Assembly (NCBI RefSeq): GCF_025602895.1
Contig: NW_026516230.1
Coordinates: 186,001 to 250,000, forward strand
Length of the DNA: 64,000 nucleotides
Source of the DNA: Polychytrium aggregatum
Lineage: Eukaryota > Chytridiomycota > Chytridiomycetes > Polychytriales
Reading direction: 5' to 3'
Both the position numbers and the translations under genes were made by a program. Numbering within the stretch: the first letter of the stretch is position 1; every line of letters begins with the position of its first letter. Positions 1-10,337 of the stretch are shown piece by piece. The notes beneath the pieces are model-generated. The model ran no database searches. It worked only from the letters and a program-made list of their open reading frames with translations, and had not been told where the DNA came from.

Positions 1-2033
1 GCGCTCGCTGCCGTTTTCCAAGGGATTCATCCTGTGCTGCAGCAACATCAAGGAGTTTATCGATGTGTTCTATCGGTTTGCTGAGAGCTTCTCAAAGCAA
101 CACACGGCCATGGACGACGTCATCAAGAAGGTATCCCATGATCACTGTGAATTTTGAAGCGCAATCCGTGGCAGCCGGTCGCGAGAGTTCTCCATGGTGT
201 TGGCATATTCCATGTTGATGCTTATGCATTCCCTTCGATATTCGGATTTGCTGTTGACGGTAGGCTTTGGACGAGCTTCTCCAAAGACAACTCAACTCGG
301 CGATCCTGGATCAAATTATGATCAGCAATCTGTCGCAGGTGGTCCAGATCATAGTGAACATCGGATTCATATGCCAGGCATGCAAGGAATTTGAGGAGAT
401 GATCGAGAAAAAGTAATGCAAGGCACTATGAAGCTTGGGACCGGGTGGAGTAGTTATCGTGGCAATGGCGGTGTGGAATATCCAGCGACCGACGTCCGAG
501 AAGGTGGCAGCCAGAAAAGCTGTGCCTGGATGACAATGGAGCGGGATCCGGATGACTGGAGGGCTGTGTCTGGATGGCTGAAGCGATGTGTCCATTGTTT
601 TTTGCATTCTGGCTCTCTCGCCAAATGATTTGACTTGACACATTGTCCGATTCTGCGACTGCCCCGATATCGTATCCCAGCTCAAACAGCAAACCCGGTA
701 CAGTCACACTCCAGGCAACAAAAACGTTCCAGGAGACAATCAATGTGGCCGAGAAGCGGATATTCGAGCTCCTCAACACCAAGATTGACGATTTCTTGGA
801 GCTCGCTGACTATGAGTGGTGAGGATGTGTCCATGAATGGCGTCTATGAAGGTGTCTGTGAATGGCTTCTGTGGATGGCATGTGTCGATGCTGGCCTTCA
901 TTCAATCAACCCTCGGCGACACGAAGCTAGCCTGACATGGTGTTTTCGCTTCATAGGGAGGCAGTAGAGTCTAATGATTCACCCAGCCCGTATTTACTCG
1001 GTAAGTGAGCATCGAGCATCGAACATCGAACAGCGACGACATCAAGCGCCAGGATCGATTCCATCTGCTGGCTAACCGCAGTCTCTCTCAGAGTTGGTCA
1101 ACTACCTGACCAGTGTGATCACGTCAACACTGTCGAACCTGACGCCGAGTCTCAAATCGTACCTCTACTTTGACTCGTTTGGTCATCTGGGCCGGGCACT
1201 GAATGTGAGTTTTGGTTTCGTGGTTGTCCAGAGGCGGGGGGGTCCTGAAAGGTCCATATGCGACACGGCAGTTCAGGAGTCGCCTGTACAGCGCCTGAGC
1301 TCAACATCTTCATGAGTAGATTTCCATCAGGATAACAAATTGGCATGCATGTTGTATGGTGATGACGACTGATGTGCGTTGCCATGTGAATGCAGGGTCT
1401 ATGGCTGAACCCATCCGTCAAGATCATCAGCCTTGGCTTTGTCAGGACATTCAAAATCGACGTGCTGTTCCTCAAGACCTTTGTCAAGGGTCTGGGTGAC
1501 ATTGAGATCGGCGATGCGTTCGTGGAACTGGATCAGGTCCGGGATTCTGAATGGCGTGCAAACCGAAGTCAGGCTCGAAGCGGGCGGAGCACCGGTGACT
1601 GGGATACAGCATGGCTCTGACCTGACTCAATGGCGCCTCTGGCTGTGCTCGCGCCTGTAGACTATCGAGTATCTGCTTTCGGAGCGGTACGAGGACTTTC
1701 TTGATGCGGCCGTCCGCAGTGCCAAGTACAATCGCATCAAGGTTTCGAACGCAGTCGTTCTGCTGGAAAAGTGAGTACATGTACGGCGGCTGCGGTTCCG
1801 AGAGAGCGACGACTGTATTTTGGGTGGATCCAAGGTTGCAGGAGATGCAAGACTCACAGCTGTCTCTACCGATCCTGCACCCCTTGGTTGACAGACTCAA
1901 AGGACCAGATGTTGGCGTCTTCTCGAAAGTGTCGGCTCACGAAGCCGCCAGGAAGCGACACATTGCAGGAGTGATCAAGTCGATCAATGCATCGCAAAAG
2001 TCGGCATCGCCCGGCAAGTCCATGTTTGGCTAG
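1..2033 (+). CDS. SEC15: Exocyst subunit Sec15 (EXOC6), C-terminal part
   Basis: Partial gene, 5' end outside the window. Eight exons join in phase: 1-130, 264-412, 690-818, 957-1000, 1092-1204, 1396-1536, 1661-1770, 1835-2033. The first base completes a codon begun upstream. The product, about 308 residues here, aligns by eye with the C-terminal helical bundles of Sec15/EXOC6: a VDDMIRK-like stretch (MDDVIKK), LADYEW matching LADYDW, and a final block ending KVSNAVVLLEKL that matches the mammalian VNPNTALTLLEKM. Sec15 is the exocyst subunit that binds Sec4/Rab11-type GTPases on secretory vesicles and helps tether them to the plasma membrane. The last intron is placed so that GAA-AA joins G-TTG; the stop is the TAG at 2031. 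Family membership rests on remembered motifs, not a search. Confidence 0.85.
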
Positions 2034-2822
2034 CCACCAGCCTGCCACCGAGCAGGGCAACGCTGTGGCCACGGAGGACAACGACAACAGCCACCCACGG
2101 CGCCCAGGCAGCACCCCGAATACAGACAGATTCGGGTCGGTCTGATGCAGCGGGTGGATGCAGGAGGCGCTGGCCAGTCATTGCGGGCATGGACAAATCG
2201 GGCCTGGGACGCATGGTGACAACACGCAGGGTGGCGTGCTGTGACTGCCCATGACGGGCACTGGCAAAGGACACTGGCAAAGGGCACAAACTGCGGCTGA
2301 TCCTCCTGCGGACAGACAGGGCGTGCTGAGTCTGCGCCTGTGGGTCTGCGTCTGTGGACACGATCGCAAGTCTGCGCTGATAGACGGACGAGTCGATGCA
2401 GATGAACAGGTGCGGGACGATGGATGGCAAATCAAGTACCCGACCTCGCTTGGCATCGCATGGCATCGCCGAGCGAGAGACCGAGGGCTGGCTCGAGCCG
2501 GCTCGACCCGCGCTTGTGGCCGACGCGCCGATTTGTCCGTCTTGCCGAATGCGGCCGCGGTGGTGTGACTCACGGTTCCACCGCCTCAAAAGGCCAACCT
2601 GTCGCCCGTTTCCGTCTTGGCCCCTCGCTGCTCCATCATCCGGCTCCTCCATCGTCCGGCTGCTGCGTCGCTCGGCTACTCCGTCATCTGGCTGTTCCAT
2701 TGTCCGGCTGCTGCGTCGTTCGGCTACTCCGTCATCCAGCTGCTCAAGTGTGACTCCGTTCTTGGCTCTCCCTCTTCCCCTCAGCCACTCGCCGATTCTC
2801 GCCTCGATCTCTGCCCCGCATC
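2034..2822. other. Intergenic region, SEC15 3' end to SCS7 start
   Basis: No gene recognised. Open frames here lack splice logic or recognisable domains. It must hold the SEC15 3' UTR and the SCS7 promoter. CT-rich sequence precedes the SCS7 ATG, and a 48-bp imperfect repeat lies at 2637-2745. Confidence 0.6.
2637..2745. repeat. 48-bp imperfect tandem repeat, about 2.3 copies
   Basis: The unit begins TCATCYGGCT, contains GTCCGGCTGCTGCGTCG and ends CGGCTACTCCG. Copies start near 2637, 2685 and 2733 with a few substitutions. It lies just upstream of SCS7. Confidence 0.7.
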
Positions 2823-4688
2823 ATGATGGGTGGAAAAGCCACGTATTCGCTCGACGAAGTCCAGGAGCACCACACCGCCAAGTCGCTCTGGCTGATCATT
2901 GACGATCAAGGTTAGTCCCGTGGCTGCCCGAGTCCATCGCGATCCCCTGCCTGGCTCCATCGCGATCCCTGCCTGGCTCCATCGCGATCCACTGTCCCCA
3001 TTGCCTGCTCCCACATCGCATCCACGCTGCCTGCGTATCCGTGCCTTCGATCCTTGGCATCGGAGACGGCCGGCGAGGATCCGCCGATGCCGATACTGCC
3101 GTCCTTCGGTCATCGAGATCCCTGCCGTGTCGTGGCTGCTTCCACTCCTCGGCCGCGAACCTCTGCCCAGTAAACTTGTCTGGTTTGTGTTTTCCCGCCC
3201 ATCCTGGCGCTGTTCTGACTGATACTTTGCCGCGCTCCTCGATAGTCTACGACCTCACCGAGTTCCTCTTCGATCACCCCGGCGGTGAGGAGTACCTCTT
3301 GCAGTATGGCGGCCAGGACGTCACCGAGGTCATGAAAGACAAGATCCTGCATCTGCATTCCGATGCTGCCTACACCCTCCTGGAGCAGTACCATATCGGG
3401 TCCGTCGATCGCAGCCAGACCAAGAAACCTGCCTCCGCCCGTCCCGTCGCCACCCAACAGGCGTCGACACCCCTGCACATCTCCTCGAAGGAAAAAGTCA
3501 AGTTCATCGACATCACCAAGCCCATGCTCACCCAGGTCTGGAACGGCAACTTCTCGAAAGAGCTTTATGTCCAGCAGGTCCACATCCCGCGACACTGCTC
3601 CGGCTCGGCTCCTCTCTTTGCTTCGCCATATCTCGAGATCTTCTCCAAGACACCTTGGTATGTCATCCCCGTCTTCTGGGCACCCGTCATCCTCTACAAC
3701 ATCTGGTACTGCTCCTTCAAGTACAGCCCGGTCGAAGTCGCGGCCCTGTTCGCCCTTGGCCTCTTCCTGTGGACCTTCATCGAGTACTCGCTCCACCGCT
3801 TCATCTTCCACATCGACGAGCTCCTCCCCGACAACCGCGTTGCCATCACCCTCCACTTTCTGCTCCACGGCATCCACCACTACCTTCCCATGGACAGGTA
3901 ACGGCTCTCCTCGATTGAATGCAGCCTCGATCATGTACATCCGCTGGCCACCTGAGTGCGATCAGCCTGATGCCGCTCAAATCGGCCATGGCCTGCATGC
4001 TGTACCAAGTCGCTTGCTCGATCGACCGTGTGGACCCACTGCTTGCCGTTTGCTGCTTCTCGTTCGATGCAGTCCAGTGCAACCTTGCTTTGAACAGGAC
4101 TACGTGGTAGTGCCGAACCACTTGCTTTCCCGCCAGCATATCGCTGCCTGCCGCGGCGGTTCGTTAATCCGCATATTCGTGCTCTGCCTATCCTACAGAC
4201 TTCGGCTCGTGATGCCGCCTGCGCTCGGCCTGGCGCTCTCTCTTCCCATCTGGTATCTGTACCATGTCGTGCTCACGCCTTACATTGGCGCCGGTGCCAT
4301 CGCAGGCTCCTACACTGGATTTGTGCTCTACGATATGATGCACTGTAAGTCTCGGCCGAATGCTGCGTAAGATGAGTCCGTATCCGCCTGTATCCGCGGC
4401 CGTAGCACTCATCGCATATTTGCCCGCGCAGACTATCTCCATCACGGCAAGCCTTATGGCGACTACCTCAAGGAGATGAAGAGTTACCACTTGGACCACC
4501 ACTACAAGGTAAGCGCGCAAGGCAGTGGCGCCAGAATATCGCCGCATCGGTGCATGGGGCCCTCTGTTTCGTTCGAGTCGCTGACCCATGACGTATACCA
4601 TCTCATGCCCATCCAAAAGAACGCTCACCTCGGCTTTGGCATTTCTTCCAAGCTCTGGGACATTGTGTTCAACACCCTTTTGGTCTGA
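2823..4688 (+). CDS. SCS7: Fatty-acid 2-hydroxylase with N-terminal cytochrome b5 domain (Scs7/FA2H)
   Basis: Five exons keep phase: 2823-2910, 3246-3897, 4199-4344, 4432-4508, 4620-4688, giving 343 residues (FA2H/Scs7 are usually 370-385). Residues 1-90 form a cytochrome b5 domain with the heme-ligand motif HPGGEE and a second His in ILHLHSDAA. After a linker comes the di-iron fatty-acid hydroxylase domain with several membrane segments and the His boxes HRFIFH, HFLLHGIHH, HYLHHG and SYHLDHHYK. The enzyme places the 2-hydroxyl group on the very-long-chain fatty acid of ceramide in the ER, using electrons passed through its own b5 domain. ATG is doubled (MMGG); the first was used. An open antisense frame at 3110-3940 is a GC-bias shadow. 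Confidence 0.93.
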
Positions 4689-5480
4689 AGATGCGGTCGA
4701 CAGCATATTTCTATTCGCACTTGCCTTATATTCATGAAATAGAACGGGAAACCCTCCACTCTAGGCGGTGCCCCATGGCTTCATTTAATCGTGGCCGTTA
4801 CTGGGACCAATGAGTGTAGTTTGCTGCCCCCCCCCACCCAGTCTGCTGCTGCAATTTGAGGCTTGGGCACGGATTTTGGCTTGGGCGCATTGAAGCAACA
4901 ACAGTGCGCTTGAGCGACGGCATGGGCTGGAAAGTAGAGCAACAAGCACCGGGGTTCCTAAGAACGGACATGAAGTCTAACCTCGATGATGCCAGCAAGG
5001 GCTTGTTTTTGTTGTATTTGGCGTTCAATACACTCGCTATATTCAGTATTTAGTGGCGTTGTACCGATCGAATCGCCAGTGGTAATTGGCTGAGAGAATT
5101 ATCGAGTGACACTACGGCTTGGCAACTACGAACTTCACCTGGAAGAGGAAGTAAGCGACAAACCTCCTGTTCCTCAACAGCGCGGATGGCAAGTGGCAGA
5201 TTCTGCTCAACATCGACGGACTTGCGCACTGGTTCCAACAGACAACCAGATCGGCGCGGCACGAAGAGATCCAGCTCTAGGATCTGTCGTGACTCGAGAT
5301 GCAGCAGCCGAGGCACTCTTCTGGATCTGCGTTTCATTCCCGCGTTCCAGAGAACCTTCGGGCTATCGCAGGGGAATGCACACAATCATCTGCGGGCTCA
5401 TCCTGAGGGAGTATCACCAGCGACATCACCAGCCAGCACAGCACAGCACAGGCATTGTGTCAGGCAGTGCGCACATCGAC
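4689..5480. other. Intergenic region, SCS7 3' end to U6 terminator
   Basis: No gene seen. It contains a C10 run near 4830 and short open frames without recognisable products. It must carry the SCS7 3' UTR; convergent transcription from U6 ends at 5481. Confidence 0.55.
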
Positions 5481-5487
5481 AAAAAAA
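5481..5487 (-). terminator. RNA polymerase III terminator of U6 (T7 on the minus strand)
   Basis: Seven A residues on the plus strand are a run of seven T on the minus strand, right after the 3' hairpin of U6: the usual Pol III stop signal. Confidence 0.85.
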
Positions 5488-5545
5488 TTCGTCTCCGAAG
5501 AGACAATCCACTCAAGATATGCTTGTCATCCTTGCGCAGGGAGCC

Positions 5546-5577
<32 letters not shown>

Positions 5578-5603
5578 TAATTTGTCAGGTATTTCACTGA
5601 CAA
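5488..5603 (-). ncRNA. U6: U6 spliceosomal snRNA
   Basis: The minus strand contains the universally conserved U6 core almost unchanged: AAAATTGGAACGATACAGAG, then AAGATTAGCATGG, then CTGCGCAAGGATGAC. These hold the ACAGAGA box that pairs with the 5' splice site and the U4/U2-pairing segment. The internal stem-loop is CAAG-CATAT-CTTG. Upstream, TTGTCAG...CTGACAA forms the 5' stem-loop. One base is inserted or changed after GCATGG relative to the human RNA. An additional hairpin, GTCTC-TTCG-GAGAC, stands between the internal stem-loop region and the T7 terminator. The 5' end is inferred from the stem-loop and the upstream TATA box. Confidence 0.93.
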
Positions 5604-5624
5604 TCGAGTCTCCCATCCGCCTGG

Positions 5625-5631
5625 CTATACA
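5625..5631 (-). promoter_or_regulatory. TATA-like element of the U6 gene
   Basis: On the minus strand TGTATAG lies about 22-28 bases upstream of the inferred U6 5' end, the expected position of a Pol III type-3 TATA box. No upstream proximal element was identified. Confidence 0.5.
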
Positions 5632-5730
5632 TGCTATGTCTCGCCGTGCCGCTGTTTCAGCGGGTTTGTATCACGCTGTGCTCTGATCGCTCCCGGCAAC
5701 ACTGTCCAGGATGTTGATGCAAGATCAATC

Positions 5731-5808
5731 ACCCAGTCACCCAGTCACCCAGTCACCCAGTCACCCAGTCACCCAGTCACCCAGTCACCCAGTCACCCAG
5801 TCACCCAC
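5731..5808. repeat. Octamer tandem repeat (ACCCAGTC), about 9-10 copies
   Basis: Perfect head-to-tail copies of ACCCAGTC, ending in CACCCACACCC. Confidence 0.9.
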
Positions 5809-6063
5809 ACCCATTTGGTGTTGTTCATGTCAATGTATTGCTGTTGGTTGCTCGCATTGTCGGTCGTGCATATGCCATGTGTGCGTCTCGATGCTGTGGC
5901 GGCCATCTGCGGGCTGTGCCTTGGAGCGATGATGGGGTGCGCTCTCATCGGAACAGATTGGCATGCCAACAATCACAGCCGATTGCACCGATCCGCCGGC
6001 ATCGTGGCTGGATCGGCAATCAACCGCCGATCCCTGGACCAGAGCCGATCAATTCACTGGGGC

Positions 6064-6142
6064 CACCAGCACCAGCACCAGCACCAGCACCAGCACCAGC
6101 ACCAGCACCAGCACCAGCACCAGCACCAGCACCAGCACCAGC
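6064..6142. repeat. Hexamer tandem repeat (ACCAGC), about 13 copies
   Basis: Pure ACCAGC repeat, open in several frames. It begins just downstream of the original PCF11 stop codon at 6160-6162. Confidence 0.9.
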
Positions 6143-6159
6143 ACTCGCATCCGCATCCG

Positions 6160-6477
6160 TCACGGGTTGAACAGCATCGGGTTGGATGGTTTTGGGTTGG
6201 CATCGCTGCCGCCGCCAAAGAACGCTGGATTGAGGCCCAGTGCCAGAGGCAGCGATGGCGTTCCCGATGTCTTGAGAGCTTCGGCCAGAGCCCCAATCTG
6301 CGAGCCGGTCAGGCCGGTCAGGCCGGTCGCGGTTCCATTGAGGCCCATAGCATTTCCTGTTAGCCCGAGCGGCGGGAGGCCAGCAACGCCGAAGCCTGAC
6401 GCACCCAGGCCAGACACGCCCAGTCCTGCACCGAGCGCCCCGAGTGCCCCAAGCGCTGCAAGGGGTGTCGGTGCTGT
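6160..6477 (-). pseudogene. Displaced 3' coding tail of PCF11, cut off by retroelement A
   Basis: On the minus strand 6477-6160 is open and ends in TGA after LFNP. It codes for a Gly/Leu/Ala-rich tail (for example GLTGLTGSQIGALAEALK). Its first five bases, 6473-6477, are the target duplication (plus strand gctgt), repeated at 18472-18476 at the other end of the element. Joining the PCF11 frame at 18472 to this segment across one duplication copy keeps the frame without a stop, so it is the original C-terminus, about 103 residues beyond the shared duplication. It is now separated from the rest of the gene by 12 kb. Confidence 0.88.
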
Positions 6478-6896
6478 TGTGAGGAGTGAACAAGCGCAAG
6501 GACGAAGACCAAGTGCTTGGTATGAGCTTTATTAGCTTTTAGCCCCGAACACCAAAGAACAAGTTTTGTTCGAACTGGTGTTCAACATAGGCTCAGACAT
6601 GCAGGGCTATTTATAGACCGGGAGAAGGTCGAGGGGCAAAAGTGGGCGAGAAGGGTGGAGCATCACAGAGAAGCGAGAAGGGGGTGCGAGAGTGGCTGGT
6701 GTGCAAGCGAGAGAGGCTTGGCACAGCCCGGGGACATGTGCCGAGCGGTGGGGGAGGCAGGAAACCAGTAGACGCGGGTGGCAACGGCGCGTGCTCATGC
6801 ATGGGGGCAAACAAACACGTGGGGACTCATGATTGGTGCGGAGGGAGAGAGCATGCGGGACAATCTCATTGGTCCGTTGTGATGCTGGTCATCACA
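6478..6896 (-). repeat. 3' LTR of element A
   Basis: 419 bp with terminal TGTGA...TCACA. It is a direct repeat of 18053-18471; all open frames within the two copies translate identically. The internal side on the minus strand is the polypurine tract AAGGAGGAGATAG, which includes the pol stop codon. Confidence 0.96.
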
Positions 6897-8848
6897 CTAT
6901 CTCCTCCTTAAACTACGGCGTGTTCCATCTTGAGTTCTCCTGGGGCCAGGCTTGTCTGGGTAGCGTCGGTGGTACTCCGCGGCCACCGTTGGGGCAAAGA
7001 CAATGTCGGCGGGCTCCCAACTTCGATCGGTGACCGGGTAGCCTTTCCAATCGATGAGATAGTGCAGCTTTCCGCGCACGAACTTGGAGTCTAAGATCTC
7101 TTCGACCTCCCACTCCAAGTTCCCATCGATGACCACCGCAGGGGGCGGCGCTTGCACCCGACCCGGAAGCGAGTTCTTCTTGTAGGGCTCAAGAAGAGAC
7201 ACATGGAACACCGGGTGCACCTTTATGTCCTTTGGCAAGTCCAGGCGGAAAGCCAATGTCCCGACGGCCTCGAGGATGGTGAATGGTCCAATCCTCTGGT
7301 AATCCAGCTTCTTGCTTGGGCGAGTGGTGCTGATGTTACGAGTCAGCACCCAGACTTGATCGCCCGGACGCAAGTCGGGAGCCTGGGACCTCCGGAGATC
7401 TGAGAAGTGCTTGTAGTCAGACTTTGCCTTCTCAAGATTCTCCTTCAACAGTGCCAGGTTCCGCTGGAGATGTTCAACCCTCTCCGTGGCAGAGGGAACA
7501 TCAGGGCCGCCAGCGATAACGGGGACTTCGAACCTTGGGTGGAACCCATAGGTTGCCAAGAATGGCGAGGCATGTGTTGACGAGTTCTCGAGGTTATTGT
7601 AAGAGAACTCGGCCAACGGCAGCAGCTCGGCCCAGTCATCTTGCTGATACGACGTGTAACAGCGCAGGTATTGGTTGATGACCTGGTTGACCCTCTCAGT
7701 CTGTCCATCGGTCTGGGGATGGAAGGCCGTGGACAGACTGGTTTGGATCCCGAGCTGCGTGCAGAGTGCCTTCCAGAACCGAGAGGTGAACTGACTTCCT
7801 CGGTCTGAAACCACTGTGTCGGGGAGGCCATGGAGACGAAAGACATTGTCGAGGAACAGTGACGCAGTCTCCTCCGCCGACGGCAGTGAACGCCAGGACA
7901 TAAAGTGTGCCATCTTTGTGAGGCTGCATACCACCACAAAGATGCAGGTGTGACCCTTGGACTTTGGCAGATCAGTGATAAAGTCCATGGTCAGTGTCCC
8001 CCAGGGTCGATCGGCTGTCTGGAGTGGCAACAGGAACCCAAACGGCTTGTGTCGCGGAGCTTTCGAGCGTGCACAGGTGTCGCACGTCGAGACGTACTCT
8101 TTGACATCTTTCCGATAGGTTTGCCACCAAAACTGTCGCGATACCAGAGCCAGAGTCCGTCGGATGCCTGGATGACCCACAGCGACTGGGTCATGGCACG
8201 ACTTGAGCGCCGGAACTCGGCACGACTCTGGGACCACAATCCTGTTCTGGAAGGTGAGGTACTGGCCATTCCAGACGAACTTCGGGTCACGACGGTATTT
8301 GTCTAGACCGGGATCCCGAGCCTGCTCTTCGGCTATGAGCTGCAGCAAGTCCACAGGGTCACTGCGACTTGCAACCGAAGAGCGGGCGTCTCTGCTTCGG
8401 AGCACGCGTATCACCGCGGCAGGATCGAGAAGCAGAGGCGGATCCCTCGACACGGAGGCCGACGAAGGGATGTAGTCCGAGCGACGAGACAGGGCATCGG
8501 CCTTGCCGTTCCTCGCACCAGGACGGTACTGGATGCGGATGTCGAACCGAGACAAGAACTGGGACCACCGTGCATGGCGCTGGTTTAGGATGCGAGCCGT
8601 CGCCAGGTACTCCAAGTTCTTGTGGTCGGTCAGAACGGCAACGGGATGCTGGGCGCCTTCGAGGTAGTGTCGCCACGCCTCGAAAGCCTCCTTGATCGCC
8701 AACAGCTCTTTCTCGTATATGCTGTAGTTACGTTCAGCATTCGAGAGTGTCCGCGAATGGAACGAGCAAGGATGAAGGCGATCATCAGCACCCCGCTGGG
8801 AGAGCACGCATCCAAGCGCAAAGTCCGACGCATCTGACTCTACGACGA
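6897..8848 (-). CDS. Element A pol, 3' part: RNase H, integrase, chromodomain
   Basis: The minus-strand frame is open from the B insertion (8848) to TAG at 6897. It begins in RNase H (ESDASDFALGCVLSQ, then EKELLAIKEAFE and TDHKNLEYL), followed by the integrase zinc-binding HHCC region (GHPGIRRT, CDTCARSK), the catalytic core (MDFITDLP, VSDRGSQFTS, HPQTDGQTERVNQ), a GPF module and a chromodomain (EVEEILDSKFVRGKLHYLID, WKGYPVTDRSWEPA). The chromodomain should direct integration toward modified chromatin. The first codons 5' of the break lie at 14766 and beyond; the 5-bp duplication of B (8844-8848) joins the two halves in frame. Since B inserted, this half is no longer translated with the rest. 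Confidence 0.93.
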
Positions 8849-9233
8849 TGTGATGATCATGCACGTTGGGAACACGTGTGGACTGCTGCGCGTGATGCAC
8901 CGTGAGTCATGTTTGTTTGTCTTGGCGTGTATTCCCTGATTGGCTGGCGCCGATGACTCTTACTTCGCCTCCGACTGCGCTGTGCTTCGCCCCTCTCTCT
9001 AGCAGCTCCGCCTCCCTCGCACCCCCATCTCGTCCCTCGTTTGTCGCTCCACCCCTCTCGCCCACTTTCGCCCTTCGGTTTCCCTCTTGGCTATAAAGCC
9101 CCTCCTTTCTTGCACCCATTTTGTATCTGCAGTTCGAACAACACTTGTTGTTATCTGATAAGTCGTAATATAGCTTATCGTTGTTCGCCAAGCACCTGGT
9201 CGTCCAGTGTCGTTGCTTGTCGTGGTCCTCACA
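8849..9233 (+). repeat. 5' LTR of element B
   Basis: 385 bp, TGTGATGATC...TCCTCACA, a direct repeat of 14381-14765. TATAAAG is at 9092-9098, and the likely RNA start AGTTCGAACAA is at 9131-9141. CT-rich U3. Confidence 0.96.
9092..9141 (+). promoter_or_regulatory. Core promoter and predicted RNA start of element B
   Basis: TATAAAG at 9092 precedes AGTTCGAACAA at 9131 by 39 bases. Element A has TATAAATA the same 39 bases ahead of AGTTCGAACAAA (minus strand, 18190 to 18151). That conserved spacing supports the start site. Confidence 0.6.
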
Positions 9234-9235
9234 TA

Positions 9236-9246
9236 TTGTTCGAACT
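9236..9246 (+). other. Primer-binding site of element B, complementary to its own RNA 5' end
   Basis: TTGTTCGAACT, two bases after the 5' LTR, is the exact reverse complement of AGTTCGAACAA in the LTR. No tRNA-like TGG start is present. This is the Tf1/sushi self-priming arrangement. Confidence 0.75.
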
Positions 9247-9353
9247 CCCTCTCTCTGTCTGACCACCTGCTTGGCTGAGGCTTCGTTGCTGCCCTCATCC
9301 TTCTATTCTCTGTTGTCTTCCCTGCATCCTCGCTCCCCACTTTCAAAGCCCAC

Positions 9354-10337
9354 ATGGACCAACTCCAGGCCCAAATCGTTGCCCTCCAGGAGGAACTGGT
9401 TCTCCTCCGGACCACACATTCTTCCGCCGCCCCACAGCTCCCGCACATGCCGACCCCGGACAAGTTCGACGGCACCAGGTCAAAGTTCCGCCCCTTCGTC
9501 AACCAGTGCCGCCTGCTCATGATGCTCCAGGCATCCAGGTTCCCGTCCGAGCAAGTCAAGGTGGGTTACGTCTTGAGTTTGCTCACTGGTCCGGCCCTCC
9601 AGTGGGCGACTCCCTTGATCGAGTCGAACGATCAAATCCTGCACTCGTTCGACTCGTTCATGGAACGCTTTCGCCAAGCGTTTGACGATCCCGACCGCAC
9701 CCACACTGCCGAGCTGCTCCTTTCCTCCATGGCACAGGGCAACCGCTCGTGCATGGATTATGCCTCAGAGTTCCTCCGCGTTGCCGCCGACCTTCCCTGG
9801 AACGACGAAGCCAAGATCTCCGCCTTCCGCCGTGGCCTGTCGAGGGAGATCAAGCAGCGCCTCTCCTTCATCGACCCTCTCCCTCTCCGCTTGGTCCCGT
9901 TCGTCGAGCGTTGCCTCAAGATCGATGCACGCATCATCGAGCTCAACAACGAGCTCCGAAACACTGGCCCTGTTTCCTTCGGCACCCAGGCCTTCAACTC
10001 CCGCACCCCGTCCTTCCAGCCGCCCGCCCAGGAGCCTCCGGTTCTCTACTCCGAGCCGATGCAGATCGACGCCGCCGTCGTCAGCCGCCTGACCCCCGAG
10101 GAGAAGAACCGCCGCTTCCAGGAGCGCCTCTGCTTCCGCTGTGGCAAGCCCGGCCACGTCGCCAAGTCCTGCCCCCTCAAGTCCGGCTCCCGTGCTCCCG
10201 CCTCTGGTTCCCGCTTCCCCGGCTCCCGTCCTCAGGCTCCCGGCTCCCGTCCCCGTTCGAAGGTTGTCCGAACCATCGTCTACGATGATGGTGAGGAGGA
10301 ACACTTCGAGTCGGGAAACGACCAGGCCCAGATCTAA
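9354..10337 (+). CDS. Element B Gag
   Basis: 327 residues from the first ATG after the primer site. It has an N-terminal coiled coil (MDQLQAQIVALQEEL), a capsid-like retrotransposon Gag domain (FRPFVNQCRLL...LTGPALQWATPL...RFRQAFDDPDR) and a single CCHC zinc knuckle near residue 262, CFRCGKPGHVAKSCP. Gag packages the element RNA into cytoplasmic particles. The frame ends in TAA at 10335-10337, shortly after the slippery site GGGAAAC. Confidence 0.93.
   Translation: MDQLQAQIVALQEELVLLRTTHSSAAPQLPHMPTPDKFDGTRSKFRPFVNQCRLLMMLQASRFPSEQVKVGYVLSLLTGPALQWATPLIESNDQILHSFDSFMERFRQAFDDPDRTHTAELLLSSMAQGNRSCMDYASEFLRVAADLPWNDEAKISAFRRGLSREIKQRLSFIDPLPLRLVPFVERCLKIDARIIELNNELRNTGPVSFGTQAFNSRTPSFQPPAQEPPVLYSEPMQIDAAVVSRLTPEEKNRRFQERLCFRCGKPGHVAKSCPLKSGSRAPASGSRFPGSRPQAPGSRPRSKVVRTIVYDDGEEEHFESGNDQAQI
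10313..10319 (+). other. -1 ribosomal frameshift heptamer G_GGA_AAC, element B
   Basis: In the gag frame the codons read TCG-GGA-AAC, so the heptamer fits X_XXY_YYZ. The -1 frame reads on from here with no stop into pol (GGG AAA CGA CCA ...). The gag stop is 16 bases further on. Confidence 0.75.

Larger units (their letters stand above)
5604..6159. other. Intergenic region between U6 and the displaced PCF11 tail
   Basis: Holds the U6 promoter and two tandem repeats (5731-5808 and 6064-6142). No coding gene is recognised; the 6064-6142 repeat would lie in the original PCF11 3' UTR. Confidence 0.55.

Noticed and set aside
3110-3940. 276-codon open frame antisense to SCS7
   Set aside because: It mirrors the third-position C/G bias of SCS7, runs across its introns and has no recognisable domain.
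5731-5808. Short regular repeats, considered as a CRISPR array
   Set aside because: Units are 8 bp with no spacers, and the window is eukaryotic. The same holds for the other tandem repeats.
6020-6499. Plus- and minus-strand frames through the ACCAGC repeat as a separate gene
   Set aside because: The only frame with non-repeat coding character is the displaced PCF11 tail, which stops at 6160 before the repeat.
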